Below are positions 42,749-52,255 of a stretch of DNA of 64,000 nt, in pieces (within the stretch, counting starts at the first letter, position 1; each line of letters starts with the position of its first letter). The stretch comes from Candidatus Rhodoluna planktonica (GTDB taxonomy: Bacteria > Actinomycetota > Actinomycetes > Actinomycetales > Microbacteriaceae), in assembly GCF_001854225.1 (NCBI RefSeq), contig NZ_CP015208.1:868001-932000 (forward strand). The letters are read 5' to 3'. The notes under the pieces were generated by a model that saw only the letters and a program-made list of their open reading frames with translations, was not told where the DNA came from and did no database searches. The translations under genes were made by a program, and so were the position numbers.

Positions 42749-43729
42749 TTATCTGGTCGTGCCGGCAACCTTTGGTAGCGCACCACCGGCGGCAGCATTG
42801 CGGTCAGGTCTGAAGTTTTCGAAGCTTAGACCAGGAACGGTTTCGACCTTGTCAATGTCGTTTTCGATACGAGCAGCCTCAGCATCTTCGGGGCCAACCA
42901 GAGGCAATCGCACGCGCGGCGAGTTGATTAGACCCAAGCCGTGCAAAACATATTTTGCTGCCACGGTCCCTGGGACATGGGTCATCAAGGCTCGCTGAAG
43001 TGGCTCAAGCGCATTGTGAACTTTTAAGGCTGAGTGAAAATCATTGCGGTTGGTAGCATCGACCATTTCACGGTATGCCGCTGGAGCAACGTTGGCGGTA
43101 ACACCGATAAGACCGGTGGCACCAATCGAGATGTGCGGCAAAACATTTGAGTCATCACCGGAAAAGTAGAGCAGGCCGGTTTCGTTCATGATCCGGGAAG
43201 CCTGAGCCAAATCGCCTTTGGCATCCTTGACGGCAACGATGTTTGGGTGCTTGGCAGCTCGGTGGAAGGTGTCGTAAGAGATAGCGATTCCAGACCGACC
43301 AGGGATGTCGTAAAGGATTACCGGTAGGTCAGTCGAATCGGCAATAAGTCTGAAGTGGGTGAGCACACCGGCTTGGGTGGGCTTGTTGTAGTAAGGGGTC
43401 ACAATCATGACACCGTCGGCGCCAGCTTTCTCACTGGCCTTATAAAGCTGCATCGCGTGGGCGGTCTCGTTTGAACCACCGCCGGTAATAATTTTTGCGC
43501 GGCCGGCCGACACGGATTTGCCAACCTCAACCAACTTAATCTTCTCGGCATCGGTTAGCGTGCTTGTTTCACCGGTAGTACCGGTTACCACTACCCCATC
43601 GGCGCCGTTAGAAATTACGTAATCGATGTGGCGCTCGGTTGCATCCCAGTCGACTTCACCTTCAGCGTTCATTGGGGTTACCAGCGCGACCAAAACTTGG
43701 CCAAATAAATCTTTTTGCATTGCAGACAT
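42749..43729 (-). CDS. dapA: 4-hydroxy-tetrahydrodipicolinate synthase
   Basis: Condenses pyruvate with aspartate semialdehyde in the lysine/DAP pathway; 326 aa. TGTTGETSTL at 49-58, Tyr 140 in LYDIPGRSG and the Schiff-base Lys 168 in VAVKDAKGDL. ATG 43729 has a TAGTCT box exactly six bases upstream and no Shine-Dalgarno; ATG 43720 is a second option. A C-terminal extension of about 20 residues is rich in Gly/Ala. Confidence 0.96.
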   Translation of the reverse strand: MSAMQKDLFGQVLVALVTPMNAEGEVDWDATERHIDYVISNGADGVVVTGTTGETSTLTDAEKIKLVEVGKSVSAGRAKIITGGGSNETAHAMQLYKASEKAGADGVMIVTPYYNKPTQAGVLTHFRLIADSTDLPVILYDIPGRSGIAISYDTFHRAAKHPNIVAVKDAKGDLAQASRIMNETGLLYFSGDDSNVLPHISIGATGLIGVTANVAPAAYREMVDATNRNDFHSALKVHNALEPLQRALMTHVPGTVAAKYVLHGLGLINSPRVRLPLVGPEDAEAARIENDIDKVETVPGLSFENFRPDRNAAAGGALPKVAGTTR

Positions 43730-43735
43730 GCATCA

Positions 43736-43741
43736 AGACTA
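43736..43741 (-). promoter_or_regulatory. Candidate -10 box (TAGTCT) for dapA
   Basis: TAGTCT, six bases, then ATG 43729; supports this start over the ATG three codons in. Confidence 0.5.
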
Positions 43742-43755
43742 GCGTGTCAGCCTAT

Positions 43756-43784
43756 TTGACAGCGTTGCTGTAATTCGGCAGAGT
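43756..43784 (+). promoter_or_regulatory. Promoter of the SulP transporter gene
   Basis: TTGACA at 43756-43761, 17 bases, CAGAGT at 43779-43784, then seven bases to a GTG at 43792. A perfect -35 makes this the best-supported near-leaderless start in the window. Confidence 0.6.
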
Positions 43785-43791
43785 GAGGGAA

Positions 43792-45027
43792 GTGAGCCAT
43801 TTGCAAATGTCGGTCGCGTTGAAAAGCTTCTTCCGTCAACCCCTACAAAATTTTGCTGCCGGCGCAACAGTTGCCATTGTGGCGCTACCCCTAGCACTCG
43901 CCTTCGGCATCGGTTCAGGCTTGGGCGCAGCCGCAGGTTTGACCACAGCCATAATTGCCGGATTAGTCGCAGCTGTTTTTGGTGGGAGTAAATATCAGGT
44001 CTCCGGCCCTACCGGGGCAATGACTGTGGTGCTGATTCCGATTTTTAGTCAGTACGGGGCTCCCGGAGTTCTTGGCGTGGGGCTAATCGCTGGCGGCTTA
44101 CTAATTCTTTCGGCCATTTTGCGGATCGGCCAGCATGTGCACAAATTGCCAACGGCGCTGATTGAAGGTTTCACCGCAGGCATCGCGATTGTGATTGCGA
44201 TTTCGCAACTGCAGTTTTTGATAGATTTCAACTCAAGTATCTCGGCACTGGTAATCGCTGTCGCCGTAGTGCTTGCTAGTAGAAAAATTCCACGACTGCC
44301 GATTTCGCTAATTTTGGTAATCGTCGCGGCGGTGCTCAATTCGGCACTAAATCTCGAACTAACTTCAATTGGAGAGTTACCAGCGCGAATCGGCGATTTT
44401 TCAATCGGTTTCTTAAACCAGGACTTCACCAAATTAGTGTTTGCAGGTATCGCCGTTGCGATTCTCGCAGCCCTAGAGAGCCTGCTCTCGGCGAAAATTG
44501 CGGACCGGATGGCGCTTGCACTTCAAACGAATCGTGCCGAGAAAAGCACAGCAGATTTTATTTCGCATGATTCAAATCGTGAATTATTCGGACAGGGATT
44601 GGCCAACCTAATAGTGCCTTTCTTTGGCGGAGTGCCGGCAACGGCCGCACTCGCGCGCACAGCCGTGAATGTCAGATCTGGCGCAACATCAAAACTGGCA
44701 TCAGCCGTTCACGCCCTCCTCTTGGCAGTTATCGTCTTGACTCTGGCGCCACTGGTTTCGCAAATTCCGCTAGCTGCCTTGGCTGGAGTTTTATTCGCGA
44801 CCTGCTTCAACATGATCAATTTCGGTGAACTGCGCTCGCTGGCCAAAGAGTCGGTAACTAACGCAGCGGTCTTGGCGGTTACTTTTATCATCACGGTTTC
44901 TGTCGATTTGATCGCGGCAGTGATCTCTGGATTGGTGGTTTCGCTCACCTTGAGGCATCGAAAAATTGCGGACCGCTTAGATCGGAGATACCCACCGGTC
45001 AATAGCAAAGAAACCCTCGGCGATTGA
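43792..45027 (+). CDS. SulP-family anion transporter without STAS domain
   Basis: Inner-membrane permease, 411 aa with about ten or more hydrophobic helices. SulP signatures: ATVAIVALPLALAFGIGSG near 25-43, the YQVSGPTGAMTVVL segment near 70-83, and FFGGVPATAALARTAVNVRSGA near 285-306. The protein stops shortly after the last helix, so the cytoplasmic STAS domain usual in this family is missing. Family substrates are sulfate or bicarbonate; I cannot choose between them. Several starts are possible (GTG 43783, GTG 43792, TTG 43801, ATG 43807); GTG 43792 fits the promoter best. Its stop codon lies inside a terminator hairpin. Confidence 0.85.
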   Translation: MSHLQMSVALKSFFRQPLQNFAAGATVAIVALPLALAFGIGSGLGAAAGLTTAIIAGLVAAVFGGSKYQVSGPTGAMTVVLIPIFSQYGAPGVLGVGLIAGGLLILSAILRIGQHVHKLPTALIEGFTAGIAIVIAISQLQFLIDFNSSISALVIAVAVVLASRKIPRLPISLILVIVAAVLNSALNLELTSIGELPARIGDFSIGFLNQDFTKLVFAGIAVAILAALESLLSAKIADRMALALQTNRAEKSTADFISHDSNRELFGQGLANLIVPFFGGVPATAALARTAVNVRSGATSKLASAVHALLLAVIVLTLAPLVSQIPLAALAGVLFATCFNMINFGELRSLAKESVTNAAVLAVTFIITVSVDLIAAVISGLVVSLTLRHRKIADRLDRRYPPVNSKETLGD

Positions 45028-45036
45028 GGGTTTCTT
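45008..45036. terminator. Bidirectional terminator between the SulP gene and thyX
   Basis: AAGAAACCCTC, 7-base loop, GAGGGTTTCTT: an 11-bp stem between convergent genes. It contains the last codons and stop of the transporter gene. U-rich runs are short on both strands. Confidence 0.75.
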
Positions 45037-45066
45037 GACTTGGCCGCTAAGCCATAGAGCTTTTTA

Positions 45067-45801
45067 TTACGGAGCAACCCGGCCATGCTGGTTAAAAGCC
45101 TCGTAGGTGTAAGGCATCAGTTCGGCCCAGAATTCTTCCATCTTTTCGGCACACATTTCAATTTCGCGCTGTGGGAAAGAAGGAAAGTGGGTGCCCTCAC
45201 GCTTAGTTCTGAGGCTTAAGAAGTTCATCAGAGCACGAGCATTCATGGTCACGTACATACTCGAGTAAATGTTGAGCGGAAGTACGATTCGAGCAACTTC
45301 ACGAGCGACACCGGCCTCTAACATTCTCTGATACGACTCGTAGGCCTGTTGCGAACTGGTGCGGGCCTCTTGTTCGACCAACGCAATCTGCTCGGCTGAT
45401 CCAGGACTGAATTCGTAGTGTCCAGTTTTTCCGGTCTGAACTAGGTTGCGATCTGGCCCCGGAACGTAGAACACCGGACTTAGCTCTTTGTATCGACCTG
45501 ATTCTTCGTTGTACGAGGCAATACGGTGGCGCATGAACTCGCGGAAAACGAAAATCGGAGCTTGGACGTAAAAAGTCATCGAGTTGTGCTCGAATGGCGA
45601 ACCGTGGCGATCACGCATCAGGTAATTGATTAGACCCTTGTTACGTTTCTCATCTTCTGCTGCAGAAGTTTGAGCGGCTGCTGATTCGAGCGTTTGCTCA
45701 CCCTGCGTTGACACTCGGGCCGCGAAAAGGACATCAGAATCGGCGGCACTGGCACGCACTAATTCGACGGTTACATCACTGCGAAATTTAATTTCAGACA
45801 C
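45067..45801 (-). CDS. thyX: FAD-dependent thymidylate synthase
   Basis: Makes dTMP from dUMP with folate, FAD and NADPH; 244 aa. The ThyX motif RHR-x7-S is at residues 91-101 (RHRIASYNEES). FEHNSMTFYVQAPIFVFREF precedes it and LRTKREGTHFPSFPQREI follows near the C-terminus. The start is GTG with TAGGCT exactly six bases upstream. Having ThyX is common in actinobacteria; whether ThyA also exists is not visible here. Confidence 0.96.
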   Translation of the reverse strand: MSEIKFRSDVTVELVRASAADSDVLFAARVSTQGEQTLESAAAQTSAAEDEKRNKGLINYLMRDRHGSPFEHNSMTFYVQAPIFVFREFMRHRIASYNEESGRYKELSPVFYVPGPDRNLVQTGKTGHYEFSPGSAEQIALVEQEARTSSQQAYESYQRMLEAGVAREVARIVLPLNIYSSMYVTMNARALMNFLSLRTKREGTHFPSFPQREIEMCAEKMEEFWAELMPYTYEAFNQHGRVAP

Positions 45802-45807
45802 GCCCCC

Positions 45808-45813
45808 AGCCTA
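45808..45813 (-). promoter_or_regulatory. Candidate -10 box (TAGGCT) for thyX
   Basis: TAGGCT, six bases, then GTG 45801. The six bases are GGGGGC, which is a poor spacing for a Shine-Dalgarno. Confidence 0.5.
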
Positions 45814-45890
45814 GTGCCTGGCTGGTTTAACCAACTTTAGGCGACACCGTAATAATCAGAAATAACCTGGCCATAACTAAAACGGCGACC

Positions 45891-45896
45891 TAACCT
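45891..45896 (+). promoter_or_regulatory. Candidate -10 box (TAACCT) for the thioredoxin-like gene
   Basis: TAACCT, seven bases, then ATG 45904, with TGGCCA as a possible -35 17 bases upstream. Confidence 0.4.
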
Positions 45897-45903
45897 AGTG
45901 CTC

Positions 45904-46347
45904 ATGAACCTTGAGAACCGGCTGATCATCATCCTGGTTTTGCTTGCTTTCGCAGCCACAGTTGGCCTGATTTGGAAATCGCAGAGCGGTCGAACCCATC
46001 GAGTTCGTTCAGGAGAACAGGTTGACCTAAAAAGGTTAGGCGCTGAAAAAGCAGGCAAGCCAGTTGTGAAATTTGGCAAAAAAGCCACCCTGCTGCAGTT
46101 CTCCACCGAGATGTGTTCGGTTTGCGTTCAAACTTCACGGGTGCTCGGCGAACTCGAAAAGCAAACACCGGGGTTAGTACACATTGAAGTCGATGTGACC
46201 AACCGGTTAGATTTGGCTAGCCACTTCAAAGTGCTGCAAACACCAACAACCCTGATTCTTGATAACACCGGACGGGTAATTTCAAGGATTAGCGGAGCAC
46301 CCAAACCGACTCAACTGAATCAACTATTGGAGAATCTGAATGGCTAG
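45904..46347 (+). CDS. Membrane-anchored thioredoxin-like protein
   Basis: 147 aa: one N-terminal membrane helix (about 6-25), a basic linker, then a thioredoxin fold with CSVC at residues 71-74 (FSTEMCSVCVQTSRVL) and the cis-proline region VLQTPTTLIL near 113-122. The active site differs from CGPC, hinting at an unusual redox potential. Orientation would place the domain outside or inside depending on the N-terminus; the signal-anchor pattern favours outside. It overlaps a DUF4395 gene by 8 bases, a pairing known in actinobacteria. Confidence 0.85.
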   Translation: MNLENRLIIILVLLAFAATVGLIWKSQSGRTHRVRSGEQVDLKRLGAEKAGKPVVKFGKKATLLQFSTEMCSVCVQTSRVLGELEKQTPGLVHIEVDVTNRLDLASHFKVLQTPTTLILDNTGRVISRISGAPKPTQLNQLLENLNG

Positions 46348-46795
46348 TGCACCTGAAAAAATTGATCCGCGAGGCCCAAGATTTGCGGCCTCAATAACAT
46401 CTGTTTTGCTGCTCGCAGTAGTTTTTCTGGGCCTTGATTCGACCACCGAAGACGCAGCATTCTTTCTGCTGCTGATTCTCGCGGGTTTGTTCTTTATCGG
46501 CGCTAGTTTGGGTCCGACCAGGCATCCATTTGGAATTTTGTATCGAAAGCTGGTGCGACCAAGACTGGCTGCAAAAACCGACTTGGAGGACTCGCGTCCG
46601 GTTCGGTTCGCTCAAGCAGTCGGACTGTTAATCAGCCTGTCTGGATTGCTAATGCAAGTCTTGGGAATTGAACTCGGATTGGTTGTTGCCGCAGCAATAG
46701 CTTTCATCGCAGCATTTCTGAATGCAGCATTTGCCTACTGTCTGGGTTGCCAGCTGTATTTGACCCTGAAAAGATTCGGGCTTTTTAGGAACTGA
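46340..46795 (+). CDS. DUF4395 membrane protein
   Basis: 151 aa with about four hydrophobic helices in two hairpins. Begins with IDPRGPRFAASITSVLLL, has GPTRHPFGILYRKLVRPRL in the middle loop, and ends with FAYCLGCQLYLTLKRFG, where CLGC is a paired-cysteine motif at the end of the last helix. DUF4395 proteins are of unknown function and often neighbour thioredoxins or thiosulfate sulfurtransferases. Coupled by an 8-base overlap to the thioredoxin-like gene, so an electron-transfer role is plausible but unproven. Confidence 0.85.
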   Translation: MASAPEKIDPRGPRFAASITSVLLLAVVFLGLDSTTEDAAFFLLLILAGLFFIGASLGPTRHPFGILYRKLVRPRLAAKTDLEDSRPVRFAQAVGLLISLSGLLMQVLGIELGLVVAAAIAFIAAFLNAAFAYCLGCQLYLTLKRFGLFRN

Positions 46796-46799
46796 GCAG

Positions 46800-47252
46800 C
46801 TAGATCAGCGACTGTGCCTTAGCCAAGGCAATAGCAGTGCGCATAGCCTTTCTAGCCCGGGTTCGATCGCCCGCCGCATCGTAAATTAGGCCGAGCCCAT
46901 ACCAATAAAGGTAGTTAATTTCATTTTCTGCGGCCTTGATTTGATGCTGCGCGAAAACACGATCAGCTGATGCCCTAGTTGGTCGACCGCTAGGTCGAAG
47001 TTCAAAATCAAATTCAGGAAGATTGCCATCTTCGATTATTTTTCTCGACAGTTTTTCCAAAGCCAAGCCGAACCGTAATTCGATAAAAATAGCCCAGGCG
47101 GCGAACAGCGGGAACACCATGATCAGCCCACCGATGACTTTAGCTATCGGTTCATCATCGATCAGCAAGAGGTATCCGGTTTGCCCGAGTAGGAAAACAT
47201 AAAGCAGGGTCAACCCCGCCATTAGCGCTGCAGAAAGCTTTTGCCGAGACAT
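46800..47252 (-). CDS. Membrane protein with helical cytoplasmic tail, unknown
   Basis: 150 aa: two adjacent hydrophobic helices (about 8-32 and 38-60), then a mostly helical soluble part with NYLYWYGLGLIYDAAGDRTRARKAM near 113-137, which looks like a single TPR unit. Its ATG overlaps the dapB stop by one base (TAATG), so the two are co-translated. It is convergent with the DUF4395 gene. No named family recognised. Confidence 0.75.
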   Translation of the reverse strand: MSRQKLSAALMAGLTLLYVFLLGQTGYLLLIDDEPIAKVIGGLIMVFPLFAAWAIFIELRFGLALEKLSRKIIEDGNLPEFDFELRPSGRPTRASADRVFAQHQIKAAENEINYLYWYGLGLIYDAAGDRTRARKAMRTAIALAKAQSLI

Positions 47253-47983
47253 TAGGAGTTTAGGCCCGCCACAGTTGCGAGGCCAACGGTTAGGCCTTTG
47301 GCCGTGGCTGCGTACCTCAGCGCCATCAGAATGCCTGCAGAATATGCCGCAACCGAAGTGGTTTCGTGGCTGATGGTCAACAATTCTGATTCACCACCGA
47401 GGTAAACATCTTGCTTGGCCGAGACCCCCTTGAGGCGCAGGCTGTGAATTGGGACGCCCGAGACTACTTGGCCTCTGGCCGGCTGATCTACCCCGGGAAT
47501 TAGAGGCTGGATTAGGTCAATTCGAGATTGGGAAATTAGTTCGGCGGTGCGAACCGCAGTGCCCGAGGGCGAATCAATTTTGCCGGCATGATGGGCTTCA
47601 ACGATTTCGATTGAGTCAAAATATTTGGCTGCCTGCGCGGCAAAAGAAGTGGCCAGCATTGAACCAATTGAAAAATTTGGGATAACCACTACCCCAGCTT
47701 CGTTTTGCGATAGCTTGCCGTCTAAATCAGCGAGTTTTGATTGATTCCAACCAGAAGTGCCAACTACGATTTTTTTATTGTGTTCGATGGCAAAGTCGAC
47801 AACTTTTTCAGAAACCTCAAGCTTGGTGACTTCGAAGATAATGTCTGCATCAGCAGCTTCAACTAATTCAGATTTAGAGTCGAGTCGAGCCACAATTTCG
47901 AAATCTTGGGCTGCATCAATTAGTTCAAGGGCTAACTTGCCCATTCGACCGGTTGAGCCGACTACGGCAACTTTGTACTTCAT
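47252..47983 (-). CDS. dapB: 4-hydroxy-tetrahydrodipicolinate reductase
   Basis: Second step specific to lysine/DAP synthesis; 243 aa. Nucleotide-binding loop VVGSTGRMGK at 7-16 and the substrate motif EAHHAGKIDSPSGTA at 129-143. TAGATT sits six bases before the ATG. dapA is about 4 kb to the left, in a separate unit. Confidence 0.96.
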   Translation of the reverse strand: MKYKVAVVGSTGRMGKLALELIDAAQDFEIVARLDSKSELVEAADADIIFEVTKLEVSEKVVDFAIEHNKKIVVGTSGWNQSKLADLDGKLSQNEAGVVVIPNFSIGSMLATSFAAQAAKYFDSIEIVEAHHAGKIDSPSGTAVRTAELISQSRIDLIQPLIPGVDQPARGQVVSGVPIHSLRLKGVSAKQDVYLGGESELLTISHETTSVAAYSAGILMALRYAATAKGLTVGLATVAGLNS

Positions 47984-47989
47984 TCGCCT

Positions 47990-47995
47990 AATCTA
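47990..47995 (-). promoter_or_regulatory. Candidate -10 box (TAGATT) for dapB
   Basis: TAGATT, six bases, then ATG 47983. It lies in the 19 bases between the M16 peptidase gene and dapB. Confidence 0.45.
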
Positions 47996-48002
47996 CCAAT
48001 CT

Positions 48003-49337
48003 CTATATGAACTGCTGAAATAGCTTTTCCGACACATCGCCAACGGCAACCAGCGATCGATCGCGCCTGATCAGGTCAGCAGCAAGGGACTGAACCTGCT
48101 CGAGTGTGACTGAATTTATGTGGTGCAGCGAATCATCTAGATCATAAAATTCACCGTTGATAATTTCGGCACTGAGCAACCGATTCATGCGTGCCTGTGT
48201 ACTCTCGTATTTCAAAGCCATACCGCCGCTGATATTGCCTTTGGCCAGCTCAAGTTCGTGCTCGGTTATGCCATTGGCTGCAATTGACTCGAGCTCGCCC
48301 AGCATTAGCTTGGTGACTTCTTGGGCCTTACTCGGTGAACATCCGGCGTATAAACCGAAGTAGGCGCCATCGCTGTACCCCTGGTTGAAAGAGTAAACCG
48401 AATAGGCAAGACCGCGTTTTTCACGGATTTCTTGGAACAGTCTCGAACTCATTCCGCCACCAAGAACGGTGTTCAAGATTCCCATGGCAAAACGTCTGCT
48501 GTCTTCAGCAATTAGGCCTTGACAACCAAGCAAGATATTTGCCTGTTGCAAGGGCCGCTTGATGACCTTGAGGTCAGTTCCGCGCTCAATCTGAGCAGGT
48601 GCCAAATTTCTTCTCGAAACTGGCGCGGCACTAGCGTCTAAATCCCAGCCGGCATCGAGTAGTGCTTTTTCGACCAGCGCAATCAGGGAACCGTGTTCTA
48701 CTCCGCCGGCAGCCGCAACAACCAAGTCTTGAGGCCGGTAATTTGCTTGGTAATGCTCCCAAACCGCTTCGCGAGTAACCGCATTGATTGTCGCTTCGGT
48801 ACCACCGATTGGGCGCCCCAGTTCGTGGGTACCCAAAACAGCCTCGGCGAAAGCTTCGTGAACAACGTCGGTTGGGTCATCGTCATTCATCGCCAATTCT
48901 TCAAGAATTACGGTGCGCTCGTTTTCAAACTCTTTAGGGTCAATGACCGAAGAGGTCAGCATGTCACCAATTACGTCCACCGCCAATGGCAAGGCAGAAT
49001 CTTGCACCCTGGCGTAGTAGCTGGTGTGCTCTTTTCCGGTGGCGGCGTTAGATGACCCACCGACCGAATCGAAAGCAACAGCAATATCGAGCGCCGAGCG
49101 GCGCGTGGTGCCTTTGAAAAGCAGGTGCTCTAGAAAATGAGTTGAGCCAAAGTGTCCGTTGGTTTCATCTCTGGAACCAACCGCGACCGAAAAGGAAATG
49201 GAGGCACTTTGCGCCCCGGGCATTTGTTCGCTTAAAACGCGAACACCGCTTGGGAGAATAGTTCGACGAATCGAACTACCCCCCGAAGCGGTGAAGGTCA
49301 GGTCGGCTTGATCAAGTGGGAAAAGAATTTCGGCCAT
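48003..49337 (-). CDS. M16-family zinc peptidase
   Basis: 444 aa, pitrilysin/mitochondrial-processing-peptidase-like. Zinc motif HFLEH at residues 67-71 with the distal acid in ENERTVILEELAMNDDDP about 75 residues later. The C-terminal half has the inactive second domain with RGLAYSVYSFNQGYSDG. Located right after pnp, as in most actinobacteria and many Firmicutes. AGGAGG precedes the ATG. Cytoplasmic, with unknown substrate. Confidence 0.93.
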   Translation of the reverse strand: MAEILFPLDQADLTFTASGGSSIRRTILPSGVRVLSEQMPGAQSASISFSVAVGSRDETNGHFGSTHFLEHLLFKGTTRRSALDIAVAFDSVGGSSNAATGKEHTSYYARVQDSALPLAVDVIGDMLTSSVIDPKEFENERTVILEELAMNDDDPTDVVHEAFAEAVLGTHELGRPIGGTEATINAVTREAVWEHYQANYRPQDLVVAAAGGVEHGSLIALVEKALLDAGWDLDASAAPVSRRNLAPAQIERGTDLKVIKRPLQQANILLGCQGLIAEDSRRFAMGILNTVLGGGMSSRLFQEIREKRGLAYSVYSFNQGYSDGAYFGLYAGCSPSKAQEVTKLMLGELESIAANGITEHELELAKGNISGGMALKYESTQARMNRLLSAEIINGEFYDLDDSLHHINSVTLEQVQSLAADLIRRDRSLVAVGDVSEKLFQQFI

Positions 49338-49356
49338 CTTGGACCAAACCTCCTAA

Positions 49357-51600
49357 TTAGTCTTCTTCGGTTGCAGCTTCTGGTGCACCATCAACAACTG
49401 GGCTCAGCGATAGCTTGCCACGGTCATCGATCTTGGTGATTTCAACCTGAAGCTTCTGGCCAACCTCAAGAACATCTTCGACGTTCTCAACACGCTTGCC
49501 AGCAAGTTTCTTCAGTTCAGAAATGTGCAACAGGCCATCCTTGCCAGGAACCAGCGACACGAATGCGCCGAAGGTAGCTAGCTTGACAACGGTTCCGAGG
49601 AATCGCTCGCCAATCTCAGGTACGTGAGGGTTAGCAATCGCGTTTACACGCGCCTTAGCCGCCTCAGCTGCAACGCCGTCGGTAGCTCCGATTAGCACGG
49701 TGCCGTCTTCCTCAATCGAGATTTCAGCGCCAGTGTCATCCTGGATTTCGTTGATGGTCTTGCCCTTTGGACCGATAAGCTCACCAATTTTGTCAACAGG
49801 TATCTTGACCGAAATGATGCGCGGTGCGGTTGGGGCCATTTCATCTGGCTCGTTGATAGCCTGAGCCATCACATCGAGGATGTGCAGACGAGCTTCTTTA
49901 GCCTGAGTTAGCGCACCAGCTAGAACCGATGCTGGAATTCCATCAAGTTTGGTGTCTAGCTGAATAGCAGTTACGAACTCGCGGGTTCCGGCAACTTTGA
50001 AGTCCATGTCGCCAAGTGCATCTTCTGCACCGAGGATGTCGGTTAGCGCTGCGTACTGAGTCTTGCCATCTACCTGGTCAGAAATTAGACCCATAGCAAT
50101 ACCGGCAACCGGTGCGCGCAGTGGAACACCGGCGTTTAGTAGCGCCAGGGTTGAAGCACAAACAGAACCCATTGAGGTTGAACCGTTTGAGCCGAGAGCC
50201 TCTGACACCTGACGAATTGCGTAAGGGAACTCTTGACGAGAAGGTAGCACTGGAACCAATGCACGCTCCGCCAAGGCTCCGTGACCAATTTCACGGCGCT
50301 TCGGAGTGCCAACGCGGCCAACTTCACCGGTTGAGTAAGGAGGGAAGTTGTAGTTGTGCATGTAGCGCTTCGAGGTCTCTGGTGAGAGGCTGTCGATCTG
50401 CTGCTCCATTTTCAACATGTTTAGTGTGGTGATACCCAAAATTTGGGTCTCACCGCGCTGGAAGATTGCCGAGCCGTGGACTCTTGGAATAACCGAAACT
50501 TCAGCGTCGAGAGCACGAATGTCACGCAGACCGCGGCCGTCGATGCGGATGCCCTCTTTGAGGACACGGGTACGCATTACCTTCTTGGTAACTGACTTAT
50601 AAGCTGCTGAGATTTGGCCCTGCAACTCTTCTGGAAGAGTTTCGACAAGCTTGGCCTTGACGCGCTCTTTGAGCTCATCATCGGCATTCTGTCGCTCTTG
50701 CTTGTCAGCAATTTGGTAAATCTTTGCCAGTTCGGTCGCTGCCTCGGCCTCGACCGCAGCGTAAACCTCATCGGTGTATGGCGGGAACAGCGGGTACTCG
50801 GTTAGCGGCTTGGCTGCGCGAGCTGCCAAACGAGACTGTGCCTCGCAAAGCTCTTTGATGAAAGGCTTGGCTGCTTCAAGGCCCTCGGCTACGATCTGCT
50901 CATTTGGAGCGGTCGCGCCCTCGTTGTTGATTAGGTGCCAAGCGGTCTCGGTCGCCTCAGCTTCTACCATCATGATGGCCACATCTTCAACGCCGTTTTC
51001 AACTACCAAGCGGCCAGCGACGACCATGTCGAACACTGCGCGCTCTAGCTGAGAGTGCTTAGGGAACGCAACCCACTGACCATCAACTAGTGCTACACGA
51101 ACGCCACCAACTGGGCCAGAGAAAGGCAAACCGGCAAGTTTGGTTGACATCGATGCTGCGTTGATCGCGATTACGTCGTAAAGCTCATCTGGGTGAATTG
51201 CCATAACGGTAACGACAACCTGGATTTCGTTGCGGAGACCGTCATCGAATGATGGGCGAAGTGGACGGTCAATTAGACGACAGGCCAAAATCGCGTCGGT
51301 GGTTGGGCGGCCTTCGCGACGGAAGAACGAACCTGGGATGCGGCCAGCCGCATACATTTTCTCTTCGACATCAATGGTTAGCGGGAAAAAGTCGAACTGA
51401 TCTTTTGGCTGCTTTGATGCGGTGGTTGCTGAAAACAGCATGGTCTCGCCATCAAGGTAAACCGAGGCGGCACCCTGTGCCTGCTGAGCTAGGCGGCCGG
51501 TTTCAAAGCGGATTACTCGCTTGCCAAACTTGCCGTTGTCGATTGTTGCGTATTCATATTCGGTGCCATCCATTGGCACGTGGTTATCTGGACCGGTCAT
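49357..51600 (-). CDS. pnp: Polyribonucleotide nucleotidyltransferase
   Basis: Phosphorolytic 3'-5' exonuclease of RNA decay; 747 aa. First RNase PH domain (about 20-160), helical linker, second RNase PH domain (about 345-560) with [24 protein letters not shown] and [20 protein letters not shown] domain (about 595-655, [17 protein letters not shown]) and S1 domain (about 665-735). AGAGGAGA lies before the ATG. The M16 gene is 19 bases downstream. Confidence 0.98.
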   Translation of the reverse strand: MTGPDNHVPMDGTEYEYATIDNGKFGKRVIRFETGRLAQQAQGAASVYLDGETMLFSATTASKQPKDQFDFFPLTIDVEEKMYAAGRIPGSFFRREGRPTTDAILACRLIDRPLRPSFDDGLRNEIQVVVTVMAIHPDELYDVIAINAASMSTKLAGLPFSGPVGGVRVALVDGQWVAFPKHSQLERAVFDMVVAGRLVVENGVEDVAIMMVEAEATETAWHLINNEGATAPNEQIVAEGLEAAKPFIKELCEAQSRLAARAAKPLTEYPLFPPYTDEVYAAVEAEAATELAKIYQIADKQERQNADDELKERVKAKLVETLPEELQGQISAAYKSVTKKVMRTRVLKEGIRIDGRGLRDIRALDAEVSVIPRVHGSAIFQRGETQILGITTLNMLKMEQQIDSLSPETSKRYMHNYNFPPYSTGEVGRVGTPKRREIGHGALAERALVPVLPSRQEFPYAIRQVSEALGSNGSTSMGSVCASTLALLNAGVPLRAPVAGIAMGLISDQVDGKTQYAALTDILGAEDALGDMDFKVAGTREFVTAIQLDTKLDGIPASVLAGALTQAKEARLHILDVMAQAINEPDEMAPTAPRIISVKIPVDKIGELIGPKGKTINEIQDDTGAEISIEEDGTVLIGATDGVAAEAAKARVNAIANPHVPEIGERFLGTVVKLATFGAFVSLVPGKDGLLHISELKKLAGKRVENVEDVLEVGQKLQVEITKIDDRGKLSLSPVVDGAPEAATEED

Positions 51601-51811
51601 GGTCTCTCCTCTTTATTGCGTAAATTGCGCGAAAATGCGCGCGCACGAAAATGGCAAGTAATGCCCGTTATTTTGAGGGATGCCCTGGTCTGCAGTAATA
51701 AAGCTTGAGCAGTTGATCAAGATCTACAACCGAAGACCAGCAAACCTGCCGTCTCGTACTTTTTTAGGTTAGCAGAGCATCGGCAATTCGCCTAGGAATG
51801 TCGGGTAATAG
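51601..51811 (-). promoter_or_regulatory. pnp leader region
   Basis: About 210 bases between the rpsO terminator and pnp. A TAACCT -10 candidate lies near 51765-51770 with a weak -35. CTGGTCTTC near 51735 can pair with AGACCAG near 51688, giving a long leader stem. In E. coli the pnp leader is cut by RNase III and read by PNPase; the same here is speculation. Confidence 0.3.
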
Positions 51812-51835
51812 AAAACCCCGCCGAAGCGGGGTTTT
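51812..51835 (-). terminator. rpsO terminator
   Basis: AAAACCCCGC-TTCG-GCGGGGTTTT on the sense strand, 12 bases past the rpsO stop: a 10-bp stem with UUCG tetraloop and trailing Ts. It separates rpsO from pnp. Confidence 0.9.
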
Positions 51836-51847
51836 CAAAAAATCAAA

Positions 51848-52117
51848 TTAGCGACGAAGGCCTAGGCGCTCGATTAGTGCGCGGTAACGAGCGATGTCGA
51901 CACCCTGAAGGTAGCCGAGCAAACGGCGACGCTGACCAACCAAGATTAGAAGACCACGACGGCTGTGGTGGTCGTGCTTGTGGCTCTTTAGGTGCTCGGT
52001 TAGGTCTTTGATGCGCTGAGTTAGAACAGCAACCTGAACTTCAGGCGAACCGGTGTCGCCTGGGTGGGTTGCGTACTCGTTGATGATTGCAGTTTTGACT
52101 GACTTGTCCAGAGACAT
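51848..52117 (-). CDS. rpsO: 30S ribosomal protein S15
   Basis: 89 aa, helical. [25 protein letters not shown] and [22 protein letters not shown] are the S15 signatures. AAAGGAA precedes the ATG. Binds 16S rRNA early in assembly. Confidence 0.98.
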   Translation of the reverse strand: MSLDKSVKTAIINEYATHPGDTGSPEVQVAVLTQRIKDLTEHLKSHKHDHHSRRGLLILVGQRRRLLGYLQGVDIARYRALIERLGLRR

Positions 52118-52255
52118 TCGGTTCCTTTCAAAGAACTTGCTGCGCGGTGCATAAAACCCGATGTTTTAGCGCTCTTTATCCGCGGCCGATTCACGGCAAC
52201 CGCTCTAGCCTAGAGCAACCGGACGAGAAACTCCAGCCCAGATTGTGAAAGTGGC

